NCBI GenBank assembly: GCA_007644065.1
Contig: VJWN01000001.1
Location: 2,866,340-2,930,339 of the forward strand
Length of the DNA: 64,000 nucleotides
Reading direction: 5' to 3'
Origin: Margaritispora aquatica
Taxonomy: Eukaryota > Ascomycota > Leotiomycetes > Helotiales > Discinellaceae
The notes under the pieces were generated by a model. That model did not search any database, had not been told where the DNA came from, and saw only the letters and a program-made list of their open reading frames with translations. A program made the position numbers and the translations under genes. Every line of letters starts with the position of its first letter. Position 1 is the stretch's first letter. Shown here piece after piece: positions 33,936 to 46,192 of this stretch.

Positions 33936-35654
33936 ATGCGACCCACCCTCCGTAGTAAACCGTCGCCAATCTGCACCTCTGCAAGCCCATCAATAAGCCG
34001 ACATATTCCATTAACTTTCCGCAGTAGACCTGCACTCGCAAAGATCCAAATTCAATATCTACCATCATCCAGAGCACTCTCATTGACGACGCGGAGATTT
34101 CAGGGCACATCTGCGGATAAGCAGGCAAAGGAGTTGAATCAAAAGGGTCAGGATGAGCATGAGGATGGCCTCAAGGGACAACTGGACAGGGTGATTGGGA
34201 AGGAGAAAGAGCTGCAGACCAGGACACCATGGCACAGAGAGGGCTCTGACCAACCTCCTGTGAAGAGGATGAGGAGTGCGAGTGCGATGACCAAAGGTTC
34301 GTTTGAGCTGTAGAGAGCTGCCACGCCCAGCGGGATAATGCTGACTTTGGCCTATACAGGAAAACTGCTTACTACGCCCTCAAGACTGCTGAAGCTAATT
34401 CTGCCTCTCACGACGATGGACAAGAATAGCGATCGAAAAGACATCGAGCCATTGGCATTGCTTGTCCACCCTCAGCAACCCCTCTCGTACCTCGAACGAC
34501 TAATCCAATCCGAGCTCCCCATGATCGAGGGCAAAGACGGCAAAGAGAAAGTTCCACAGGTGCATTTCCGAGCCGAGCAGAGTTCCGCAGATGAAATCGA
34601 GGCCAGCAAGAAAGCTGAGGAATTCGACGAGGAGGAAAATGAGGACTGCATCCAGGATGAAGAAGGCAGCGATGCGCAGATGATCGATGGGGAGCTGGTC
34701 AAACTTGGCAAGATCAATGGCAAGAAGAAAGACCAGGGCGGAGATGTCTTGAGCGAGAAAGTGAGGCTGGAAGAGAAGCTGAGGGGTGGTCCCGGTGAGG
34801 GAGGCGTGGAGAGCTATTCCGGCAAAGGCAGGGAGGGCTCCTCTGACGGCGAGAAGAGCTTTGTGCGTTGGTCGTCATCGACTGAGATTGGAGACTTCAT
34901 ACGCGATGCGGCTCGGGGCTCTGAGTTTGCTGTTGAGATCGAGGGAGCGGAGAAGGAAATTCGAGTAGGTGTGCCGAGTTTCAATGACAGGACGCATTAC
35001 CTGCGTGTCAGGTTACGGAAGACGAGCAGGAAGCTGGCGAACTATGCGAGCATCAAGAAGGAATGCGATCATCTGGCGCATAGGTCTGCTCAGCGGCTTG
35101 CAATTGGTGGGTTTGGTGTCCTTGCTGGGTGGTGGGTTGCTATCTACTATTTCACATTCATGACTGATTATGGGTGGGACTTGATGGAGCCCGTCACTGT
35201 AAGATATCTCCTTTCCTTTGTTATTGCAAATCGCTGACAATCGCAGTACCTCGCAGGACTGTCAACCATCATGCTCGGCTACCTCTGGTTTCTGTACCAT
35301 AACCGTGAGGTCTCCTACCGGGCGGCACTCAACCTCACCGTCTCTCGGAGACAAAACCAGCTATACAATGAAAAAGGATTCGATCCTGCAAAATGGGATC
35401 AGTTGATCGAGGAGGCGAACGCGCTGCGGAAGGAGGTCAAAATTATTGCGGATGAGTACGATGTCGAGTGGGACGAGAAGAAAGATGAGGGCAGTGAAGA
35501 GGTGCATGATGCGCTGAAGGAGGATCGGGAGAAGAAGGATGGGAAGGGGGATGATGATGATGGCGAGAGTGATAAGGCCAAGGAGAAGAAAAAGGAAAAG
35601 AAAAAAGAGGAGAAGAAGGAGTCGGGGAAAGGTGGGAAGAAAGATGATTCCTAA
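33936..35654 (+). CDS. MCU: Mitochondrial calcium uniporter (MCU) pore subunit
   Basis: Pore-forming Ca2+ channel of the inner mitochondrial membrane. Three exons fit: 33936-34296, 34360-35198, 35247-35654 (535 residues). The decisive motif is the selectivity filter WDLMEP (Trp393, Asp394, Met396, Glu397, Pro398). It is encoded right at the end of exon 2 and lies between helix 1 ([20 protein letters not shown]) and helix 2 ([19 protein letters not shown]). The N-terminus is Arg/Ser-rich with SLTTRRF, as expected for a mitochondrial presequence. A long acidic linker ([19 protein letters not shown]) precedes the matrix domain. The C-terminus ends in an extremely charged Lys/Glu/Asp tail of about 60 residues. 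Fungal MCUs conduct Ca2+ without the animal EMRE subunit. Neighbour: KGD1, 510 bases upstream on the same strand. Confidence 0.93.
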
Positions 35655-36297
35655 GATGCTGACGTTGAGCGAGACGGGCAACGTGTAGAATTCGATGTAA
35701 AACTCCTCTGCATTTGCGACGATTCAGTTCGTAGAGGAGTTCTAGGTGTGTACGGCATTTGTATTTGCATTCACAGTGAGCGAGCGAGCGATTCCAGCAA
35801 GCAAACATCTACAATCATGCACGCATGTATACATACATACAAGCGAGATCTCAGATTCTTCGAACACTTCTTTTTATCAGACGTCTTGCACTTTTCATGA
35901 CGCGTGCGATCCTTTATTTTCTTACATTTCCCTAGACCATGACAGTCCTCATCACAAAGCTTTGTTGAGTAGGTAGATGGCTAATAGCTTAAGTCAGCGA
36001 CGCCAGGTCAACTTAAGTGAGTGAGTGAGAGAAAGAAAAAGAGGTCCTCCATATATTCCTAATGTAGATTTGACAAAGGAATACAGACAAAGACGGTGTC
36101 AGCTTTTTAAATACCCAAAACACTCCCCTTTGTCTTGACTCCCTTTCTTGTTCATACAATCAGGGATGAACTCAATCCCGGGGTTTTCACTTTCACTTGC
36201 AATTATCAGATTAATTGAGAGGCTTTGAGGGTATATATACATCAATATCAATGCCTCGGCTTGCTTAAGATCTTCATTTAGGACAATTATCGTTTCT

Positions 36298-36314
36298 CCC
36301 CCCCCCCTCCCCCC
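36298..36314. repeat. C-rich homopolymer tract (C with one T)
   Basis: A 17-base run of cytosines broken by one T, in the gene-poor region. The complementary strand is a G-run that could form a G-rich secondary structure. Confidence 0.85.
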
Positions 36315-39300
36315 TTCTCTACTGGGACGTTTGCGAGGGCTATTGTGGTTTGTTTTGTGTCTGGGTAGGCAAAGAGGACTCTTGTGGTTCATGACCTCTT
36401 ACTGTCGAGTATTAGTATTTCGGCTATTATATATTCGTTGTCATTCTCATCCTCAAACTTCACGAAATCCAACTTCTCTCATCAAGTACGTCTCCGTATT
36501 GCCATCATTTATATCACTGCTACCTACAATCCTGGTTCGCAAGCATGGTAAATATAGTCTCGAAACTTACTTTGTTGTTACGAGCGTAAAGATATTAATG
36601 GATAGTGATGTAGGATAGATAGGTAGAATTATAACCTTATCGCGCGAATCAACTACGCTCTTAACGAACGACGCAAGCCATAACTGCTTGCTTTGATATA
36701 ACGATTGTAGCTTAGTTTGTAAAAGGAAGGCCTCATGGCACGTTTATATACTTATCGAAAGGTATGTTTCTCTAGCCGGTTACTGAATTCGTGGATTTTG
36801 CGATTCAATGAATTAAGGAGACTAGTGGATTAGTAAGATGTAATTGGTAGGTAGCGTCACTTTCATGAAAAGCTCCTAACCTTACTTTAAGAGTTTTAAG
36901 TTATAGAAGTTGATGAGTTTGTAGGCAAGTATGTAGACAAACTACTGGTAGAGTTAGTGTGTCTTTGGGGTATTAAAACTCCTTCCACTTCGCTACTACC
37001 AGAGGGCGAATATCTGCTCTTGTCGCTCGTGAGCAGAGCTACATGCACGACTAAAAATTTAAGCTGACAGACTGTCATAGTTTACTAGATACTTGGACAG
37101 ATGTCAGGGAGTTTTAAGATTGTGGTGCAGTGAGAGAGGTAGTGTAAAAGGTGAAGAAATAGCTCGAGATATGTGTTAGGCGGAGAGGGAGAGAAGTGCA
37201 AGTGTAAAGTGTCGACAGCGAGTCAACGATAGCTAGCAGCAGTAAACTTTATAACTAAGGATTGACAGTGATCGTATCGATTTATTTTCTCGCCGCCTTA
37301 AAAGTTCGGTCAGCTACTGTATATACTAAGTTGAATTTGAAGTTCATCAATTCGAGTCCTATTGATTTTATCCGAAACACACAACAAGGAACTAGGTAGC
37401 CGAATTTCCGTCATGAATCACAGTTCTTTGAGGATTTTTAATGAATGGTTGGGTATGTAGTTCGTATATTATTCTCAGTTATATAGCTCACTGCTCCGAA
37501 ATTCATTTTGGGATCTTGTCATACTCTCAAACACCGCTATATGTAATTGCCTAATATTAAAATGATTTAGCCTCCAACTTCTTAGATAGACTAAATCTAT
37601 AAAGTCTCTGCCTATAGACTCATGTTAGGCTAGATAGGAGAGCAGCGCAACAAAAGTCCACCAAGAGCTACTGCTTGCCGACCTACGTGTGTTCTCGCCT
37701 ATAGAAGCAGCCTAACATAACACTATGTTCGCCCTTGAGTTAGAAACTAACCAATTGCTTAGCTCCGGATTTTGAAACTGATAGAAAGAAGCTGGTAATA
37801 CTTCTTATCAAGCTTGGTTACTGTCAAGTTTATATTTTTCGCAAAATTCGAAAATATAACAATGCTGGACAGTCTTTCTGTACTTTTTCTCAGCACTATA
37901 CTTTTATAAAGTGAAACATTTTTAAATCCAGGACTTTAAGGTTTTGGTGTCTCTCTTTTATATTTTATGTTTAGCATGAAGAATAAATGGTTTGGCTTAT
38001 CTCGAATGTCTACTATCAAATCTTAGCCCTCGCTTCGGCTTTGACGAAGAAACCTAAGCAAGAGCAAAATTTGGTTTAAGAACTTGGCAGTAATACCCTG
38101 ACAAGCATACTTTTATACTAGTCATATAAATATTTGGTTAAAGACAGTGTTGAGTTTTAAAAGTTTGAAACCCCGTGGAGTAGAGGGATGTTACTGTAGA
38201 ATTGCTCAAGACTTCAGGACTAAAGAAAACGAGATCTCCGCGTTGCTTGAAAGACTAATTTTCGAAATTCATAATGCGAACATCTTAGTAACTTACACGG
38301 GGACCTCGTCGGCTACGTTAAAGTAGAGTAGCTATATTCACAGAGAGCGCGATAACTTCAAACTTGAACTCCGTCTGATTTAATTAGGCTTAAACCAGCG
38401 GACTTTCCTCATCTTTGTGGCACGATGGTGGATGAGCAGCGACTGCTCACGAAGTTGGCTTCCTTCCTAACGGCAAAGACGAAGCAGCTAATTTCAAGAC
38501 AAGAAATTAAGTCAAGGAGTGATTTCTAGTCCTGGTCCTAACTAGTCTAAAAGAGGGGAAAAGAGTAAGCTGAGAGCAGCGCCGCGCCGAGGATGACAGA
38601 CCTGCGTGGACATGTTACACACGAATGTATTTCTCTGATCAGATACGACTGGATTGGGTTTATACTTTCGGCACCTGGTACTACTTATTGTCAGACTTTA
38701 TTCGTGCTGTCGTTACAACTGAGGAAAACGGTCCCGAGTGGTAAATCAGCAAAACAATACGATTTCAGAAAACCAAAAATCCGCAGTCCTAAAATTAAAT
38801 ATGACTAGCATACAGGAAAGCAGGGGTAAACACCAGAAACAGGCAAAGTTAATCCTGATGAGATATATGTGACGAGACCAGGTACAATCTGCTATTAATC
38901 GCATCTTCCCATGCGAGGTCGCAAAATGGACATCTGCCATCCGACTTGTAGCGTACTCGCAACTTGCAACTCCAAGACTTTGCCGTGTTTGCATCTATCT
39001 GATAGCGCACAAGAACGCGCTCAGGCATATTAGTCCTCAAGTAGAAGCAAGACATCTGCAAATGCCATCCGACTCTGCGTCCGAATATGCATTGAAAGTT
39101 CAGACTTCGCCCCGTCCAAACAATGCGAGCTCGGACTGTAGGATCGCATGACATGCAATCGATACACTCCAATGCACGATGAGCCATGAATTGTCGTCCA
39201 AACATTAGAGTTGAAAGCTTGTTTCTCCACATGCACACATGGAGGGAGAGGCATGATTCGATGTTCAAGAGATGAGAAATCAGAGGGAGTAAGAGCATAG

Positions 39301-42300
39301 GCTTGATGTTGGAAACAGATAAGCAGCGGTGGTAGCTGAAACCATCTTAATACTGCCCAGAATGTATTAGAAAAGGAGCGGAAATCTCAACGTTTAGAAG
39401 CGGTTACGAGTGAGGAACAGCGCACTGAATTCCCATTGCTTTTTATTGCAAAGCTTCAGGGTACTGACATGTGTATCTTACATACCATGTGAGCACTTCC
39501 AGCAGACCACAACAAGAAAACCAAGGAAATCGCGACAGAAAGTTGAAGGGAGTGTTGTAGAGCTTGAAGCTCTGAAGCTCTGAAACTTTTAAGCATTTCT
39601 TTGCTGCCAACACTTGGCTGATTAAGCCACGCTGATTGAACCATAAATAAATATTATCTGAATAGCAGGTTAGGTGGAATGATAGCACACATCTTAAAAT
39701 TAGTACAGTGTGAATACATCGCAGATGCTTCAGTCAGTGGTACCTATGCTACTCTCTTAGACCTAGCTGAGTAGTGGTCTGGTTGCATGTAAAAGAAATA
39801 GAACCTTTCTGGAAATGCGATATCAAAGCAGATCTCAGGAAGCTAACAGCAGCCAAAATAGACAATAATGTCTTCTAACTAGTCATGATGATCATCCTCT
39901 CGCAAGAAGATGTTGAAGCTGCCGTACCTCAAAACGGGCGCTATCAAGTTGTACCTTAGTAATCATTTCCCCTAGTGAACCACTGTGCCACATGATGAAC
40001 GATATGATGAAAGTTGTGAAGATCTTGTGAATGCTAGCGTATAGCCTGCATTGGCAGAATATCAGAGTTTCTTTGTAAATGAGCATAACGAAAGTATGAT
40101 TGGTCTGTAGACAGCCTTCTGGAAGGATCGATCCGCGAGCTATTCCAACAGATACGGAGGGTTCGCAGGCTTTCATGTTGTGGATGTTGTGGCGATCAAA
40201 CAAACTTTTGCTCAAAAATACATTTCGACAAAGAGAACAAAGTTAGTCTAATTTGGATCCCCTTGGGGTAGCATTTACGATCATCGCGCATCAAACCTCA
40301 ATTGATATATCGAAATAGTTTGTCTAAGTTGCACCTGTCGAATTATAGTTTTGCCGATCCAGATCCTCAGAAGCATCGCAAAGGAAGCACTGTTCTAGTG
40401 CAGGTACAGCTCTAATTGTCTGTAGACTAATAAACTGGCAATTTTTTCAGAGAAATTCGCAGCAAATGATAGCTCCATTAAGGTGGTCTTGCAAAAATAC
40501 TGTTGCTAACTCTGCCAGCATCCTTTGGTCGGTGAAGGTGAACAGAATTGTCTAGACCCTTAAGTAATATTGCAGAAAAAACTTTGTTCTCGAAAAGTTG
40601 CCTTCTTATAATCCCTGCCTGTCAAAATCTTGCCTAGACTCGTGGGGACAGGGTTTGCACATGGCGATGGAGCAACTCGGATCGAGCGGAAAGACTGCCT
40701 CGAGATCTCATCGGCTTCGACAAGGGCCAAAGGTGGGCTAACGATGGGTTATTGATCTTGGAGGGGAACTTTTTGGGTACATGATCATCAGTATGGCTCT
40801 CAAAAGCGCGTAACGGCAAGGCTATGGAGAGATCTGCAAGGCTTGGAATTCGAAGCGCTGTCAGCTTGGGTTCAAGCTTGCACACCTCTGAAGATCGCTT
40901 CGTCTCAACTTGCTCTGACGCAGATCACTCAGAACTTCAAGACCGTTTGCTAGAGTTGTGAGAATCCATATAGACTTCATGATGAACTGAAGTACCATTT
41001 CTCTCCACCCTTTGCTTCATGTGTAGTGATAAAATGGGTCCTGCGCTTCTCTTTACTACTAGAAATGGTGAGGGTACTTATAGCAAATCCTTTCATAAGT
41101 ATCTATCTGGCTGGACGCTTGGGAACATCCTCTAACCTGTTCGAGCTACCTACTATACGAAATTGGTCCATGTCGATACAGTATGAGCGGTTGTGCAAAC
41201 TCGACTCCTTCGCAAACAGGCTAGTGTTGTGTCTAAGGTGTTCGCCGGCGGATCCAGATGGTCAAATCTTCGTCCACAACATATCACTCTCCCCACTGAG
41301 AATTTGAGATACAGAAGACATGTAAACATTTTTGTTTTGTTAAGGTCGCCGAGTAGTAGACGCCATGGCTGGGAATAAGCAGCCACCGATAACCACCCGC
41401 AGCAGATAGATCCTAAGAAGACGCTTGGCTCCTCTGCCGAAATTCATGATTGCTGATTAACCAGACATGTTTCTCAGTGGTTCCTGAACTTGGACCGCTC
41501 TGGATGATGGAATTGAACCCCTCTTAAGCGAAAAGGCCAATTAAACAAGGCACTATTCCTGTGTTCTTGACTTAACGAGAGAACAACTTTGAACAACTGT
41601 GGCATGTCGTATTGCTTCATGAAATGGAGTACTGCATTCAGAATAATAGACTACACCACGTTGTCATGCCGAGGTATCGGCCTGAATACTGAAAGGCAAC
41701 GTCCGGACCCAAAAGTCCTGGAAAAAGCTCGTAAGACAAAGGTGCCTAGTGGAATGCCATCAAGTCACGCGGAGTGGTAATGTTTCGTCGCGGGCTAAGT
41801 CTGTCGATAGGCACGATATAAATCTCTGTCTTTTGACGCTTAAATGCTGTACGATGTCACAAAGGCGTTGCTGAGCCATTGGGTGCAATTGGCTGTGTGC
41901 CAAAGGTGATTGCGGTGAGCTTGCCTGCTGATACTTGTGCAACACGTACATACCGATCCATGCTAACTTGCAGCTGAAACTCGTCAGCTCAATGAGTTGT
42001 GTAGAGGTACAAGAAATCATGACATCTATTCCCTTCTGATACCACACCAAGAAGGTTTCAAGTTGCTGCAGATTCATGTAGACTAGATAAAAAGCTGGGA
42101 AGGCGAAGGGAGTTTTTCGGGGATTTGATGTCTTGGTCACTGACCTCTTTCGAGGCGCGAATCTGGTATTCTAAGCGCGCCTCCATCGAGCGGCTCGGAA
42201 CAATGCGATTGATTTCTATTGATTGCTGAAATCAACATTGTCAAATATGCCCGAGGTGGCTGAACTGGTTGACTCTCGAGACCCAAAGAGGTTGGTACGG

Positions 42301-42552
42301 TAAGAATGAGACAGCAGAAAGAGAGGATGTATTCAACTCTTTTTGGCACTAGTTTGGCAGTTTGAGACCAGGATCACAGAACTAGAACCAGAACGTATGA
42401 AATGAGTAGAGTATGGGTCAGAGTCATGATATGTCAAGCTGGATATAAATAAAGAATAAAGAATAAAGAATGCCACTCTCTCTCGTCAGGTTCCAAGTTG
42501 GGCCGCTGCAGCTGCACGTGTGAAGAGAAGAAGACGAAAAACAACCTTGGCT

Positions 42553-42600
42553 GAAAAAAAAAGAAGAAAAAGAAAACGGAGGAAACGAAGAAGAAGAAAA
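42553..42600. repeat. Purine-only A/G-rich tract
   Basis: A low-complexity tract made almost only of A and G (AAGAAG-type units) with a single C-containing break. It lies in the gene-poor region. Its antisense frame encodes only Phe/Ser runs and is not taken as a gene. Confidence 0.8.
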
Positions 42601-45600
42601 TAATGGAAGTGCCAAAGTTCACGGTGCGTGCTTCTGGTTGAGTTCTTTCTTTGGGCGTGTACAAATAAGCTTCAACACTAAGGCCCAATACGAATAAGCG
42701 CCAAAAAGTCTAAAGGCACGGCCAGCCACGTTCAGCCACTGGTCCAGCCACAGTTGACGCCACTGGATGTACACTTGTTGATTCTTTCGCATCCATCAAT
42801 CCAACCAACATCCCATCTTTCCGCCATTCATGCTTTCACCGTTGTTGCCATATCGCAGAGCCCGATCAGGTGAAAAAGATCAGAACAACACAATTGAAAC
42901 AAAAGAGAAAGTGATTGACCGCCATCTTGGGTCCACCATCCCCAACCTCTCCCGAGTCCTGCATTAGATTAATGCAATCTCGAATTTTGCTCCGACCTCG
43001 AGGCAGGCAAGCATCCGTGTGCCATCATCGCACGAGACGTACCTCCGTACGAGCACAATTACACAGAGGTCCTTCATTTCTTGTCTTGGGATAGGAGCAG
43101 ACATCTGCCACTAGTTGGCACACGTGTTGTGCCACATCACATATACCCAATTCATACAGGCACATCAAGCAGTCTGCTCTCTGGGTAGAGACCATAATCC
43201 ACCTAGTCAACATCAACAGGTACCAACAACTTGGAACCTCTTTCTGCAAAGTCACGGGCTGGCAACTGCTACCATAAGTGGTAGACAACGTGTGGGCCAA
43301 TCACGGAACTAGATCTCATCTCGAACCCTCGCACACGGGACCATCATAGATCCGGGCTGGAAGGCGTTTGGAACGGATTGCGCGAGATGTATCGAACTTC
43401 GGAGAAAGCGACACTTTGAGGAAGAATTGCATCAGCGCAAGCCACCATCAGCCCAATTAGCGACGCTTGCCTACGCTCACGGCTAGAAATATCGAAACTT
43501 GAACCTAGCATGAAGCTGTATGTCCGAATGAGGTACCGATATTCGAAAACGGAAATCGTGACTCCATGTCAAGGTATACATTAGGAGCACAATCAAAAGT
43601 TTTCGACGCAGTTCCCTGCAGCCTGCTTCATGTGTACAGCGCGCCAATTTGAGGAGTTTGCATGGACACATACGCCAGAGATATTTCCTTGACAGAATAT
43701 GCCTTGAGTGGAAATACGATACATAAAGCAACACCTCGGGACTCCAGACTCTAACACAAGGATGGCTATGGGAACACTGAACTATTTCTACTTGTCTAGA
43801 TTGTAGCGATTGTATGATCAAATCCGCAATTAGTAAGCTGACAGTCTGGCTCGGAGCTGTTTTGTTGCAGCTACAGACGATGAGGCTACATATTGAATTG
43901 CTTCTGCATCAACCACTCGCAAGACTGGATTGATTGGAGATAGAGGAGAGTACATGTCCCTTGATACAGCCACTTTTGACAGCCAAAAATACCAATCATG
44001 ACTGCTTTGGCAAGTCAAAGAACGAGTGCCTGGTTTGTTTTTAATTGGTCTTGCCTCTGCCTGATTGGAGGCGATATGGTCCTTTCATCCCGGAAGAAAT
44101 GCGTGGCTGACGTTTCTTCTGATGAGATCTTCCTCAGCATGGATCAGTGAAGTAAAGCATGAAACCCTGTCATGTTTGCCAGAAGTCATAATCAGGCCAG
44201 ATCATTGGATTGTGACCTCCAAATTTTCGATACATGAAGGGTTTTGCGACACGCTCCAGGGTCAACGTGAACGAGAGCTCATAGCTTTCGGATTAAATGC
44301 AAAGCAATTTTGAGATACAGAGAGTCGAAACAGAAGCAGAACTAGGGTCCCACCTTAACTTTGCACATCAAAGCTGTTCTTTTGAGTGCTTCTTGGTGTG
44401 TGGAGTCTTATCTTCTTTGGTGCTAGTTACTGGCCACTGATCCTCGTCAACTTTGTCGGTAGCTTATCCCGGCCAGTGCGTATGAGAAGTGGGGAGTGGA
44501 GCATGCAAGTGTCACAAATGCTGGATCGTCCCTTGGATCCTTGCAATCTTTAAAATCCCACCATGCTCATCTTGGGATGCTTGGACTCTGGCCCGTGAGA
44601 GGTGCACCTTTGGACTATTGTGAACTTGTGGACCTCGAATCTTTCAGTCTGCCGTGTTCCACTACTTGTACGAACTCAAGGTCCAGCAGAGCCACAGACA
44701 AAGCTTGTGGAAATTTCGCTGCATTCGTATAGCTAGGTTCTAGCGGTCTCGATTCCTTTAAAACACATAGCTGATGCTTCAACATTTCTGAGAGGATTAT
44801 TCATTTCTAGAGTGTCCTATATGCAATAAATCAGGCCGACGGAAGTGTTGAAGAGATAGACATATTCCACAAAGATCAAGTAAGGTAGGGTATTGGCATG
44901 ATACCGTACCTAATTGGGAGCCATAACTTATAGCGCGTACCATATATACGGATGTATATACTCGGTAAGTCCTTCTTAAGTTCACCCTGCTCACCCTGTC
45001 ATAGAACTTTACAGGTCACAGCTCTCTTCCTTGTCAGTTAATGGCTGTCAAGGGTGGTCGAGCGTTGTCATCATCAGCCTTTCCCCACCTGCAATTCCCG
45101 TCGAAGAAGGCTTCTTCCTTGATCTTATGCGCCACTACAGTACAAAGCTACTTTTGTATCAAGTGCTTCAGCCCCAGCAGCCCTAGTTTCCGGGCGCCAG
45201 ACTAGTCATCCCACCAAGCTTGTGTTTTTCCTTCCTGGGAGCCCTTCCTCATTATTTCTTTAGCAGCATTTTACAAAAGTGCGACACACCTTACCCTTTA
45301 TGACATTACCAGTGATTACAGTACTGCCATTTCGGATGACCTTGTCTCTGCACGAGGACTAGAAACTCTCCGATCTGTGTACCTTTCTTCGTCCTGGAAA
45401 AAGCTCAGCAGCACCCGACAACGTTATTAGTCGATTCATATTGAGATACTGGCAGCTAGGATTCCTTCAAGAAAGATTCAAGGAGTACGTCTCACCTTCA
45501 AGGACCACTTCAGTAGCAAGTCAAAGTCCTCAAGCATGGATATCTATCCTGATATCTGTCCATCCTAACATCAGATACTTTCAATCTTGAGCACGACTCT

Positions 45601-46192
45601 GTCGGAATACAATTGTGTCATAGTCCCAATTCCAGAACGGAAAAAACGACGGCTGCATTCACTGCTTGGTATTCTACCTCTGTCTCCTGCCGGCGTTTCG
45701 AGGTTCTGAGTGGTCAGTCTTTGCATCTAGTTGTCCAAGTTCAGTCAGTCAACGTAGATCTCATCCTTCGACACGGCAACTCGAGCCTTTGCTGTAAAAG
45801 CCTTGACACAGTACCAAACACAACGAAAAGATCGACCCCTCTAAATTAGAAACGCATCCAATCATCCGACAAATCTAGAGTATTCCACTTGCAGCCTTCT
45901 ATGACTTGAGTACACCAATAGGCTGCACAACTGTTCTTTCCATATCCATTTCCGAACTTGGCCCTCGTCTGAGTACCGAGATAGATTCGAAGAGCCTGCC
46001 CGCCATATTATCCGCACGGTACTTGCTTGGAAGGATCCATATTCATTGTGGGGGGTGAATATTATACTTAAGTGTGGTGTCCCCACTCACCTACGCTTGA
46101 ATATCTATCTTAACATCTTCTTCTCAAAGGTCATTTCTACCTCCAACTTCTTTTTATGATTTCCTTCTTTCCTCTTGATATATTTCTTCGAC

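Larger units (their letters stand above)
35655..46192. other. 10.5-kb gene-poor region
   Basis: No gene could be supported on either strand. About 36.6-38.5 kb is strongly AT/TA-rich with frequent stops in all frames, the look of RIP-decayed or relic DNA. From 38.6 to 46.2 kb base composition is more balanced, but all frames are short and motif-free. The last 2-3 kb may be promoter or spliced leader of the Pro/Gln-rich gene. No tRNA, terminal repeat or transposase remnant was recognised by eye. Confidence 0.55.

Noticed and set aside
35400..35660. Minus-strand Leu/Ile-rich frame suggesting a membrane protein
   Set aside because: Antisense of the Lys/Glu-rich tail of the calcium uniporter.
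38849..39298. Cys/Trp-containing 149-codon frame on the minus strand
   Set aside because: It reads somewhat protein-like (DGRCPFCDLAWEDA), but no family is recognised and no splice partners fit. It lies in decayed DNA, so it is at best a gene relic.
41490..41530. Possible tRNA T-arm (GTTCAATTCC-like on the minus strand)
   Set aside because: The stem pairs only partly, and no D-arm, anticodon arm or acceptor stem could be matched around it.
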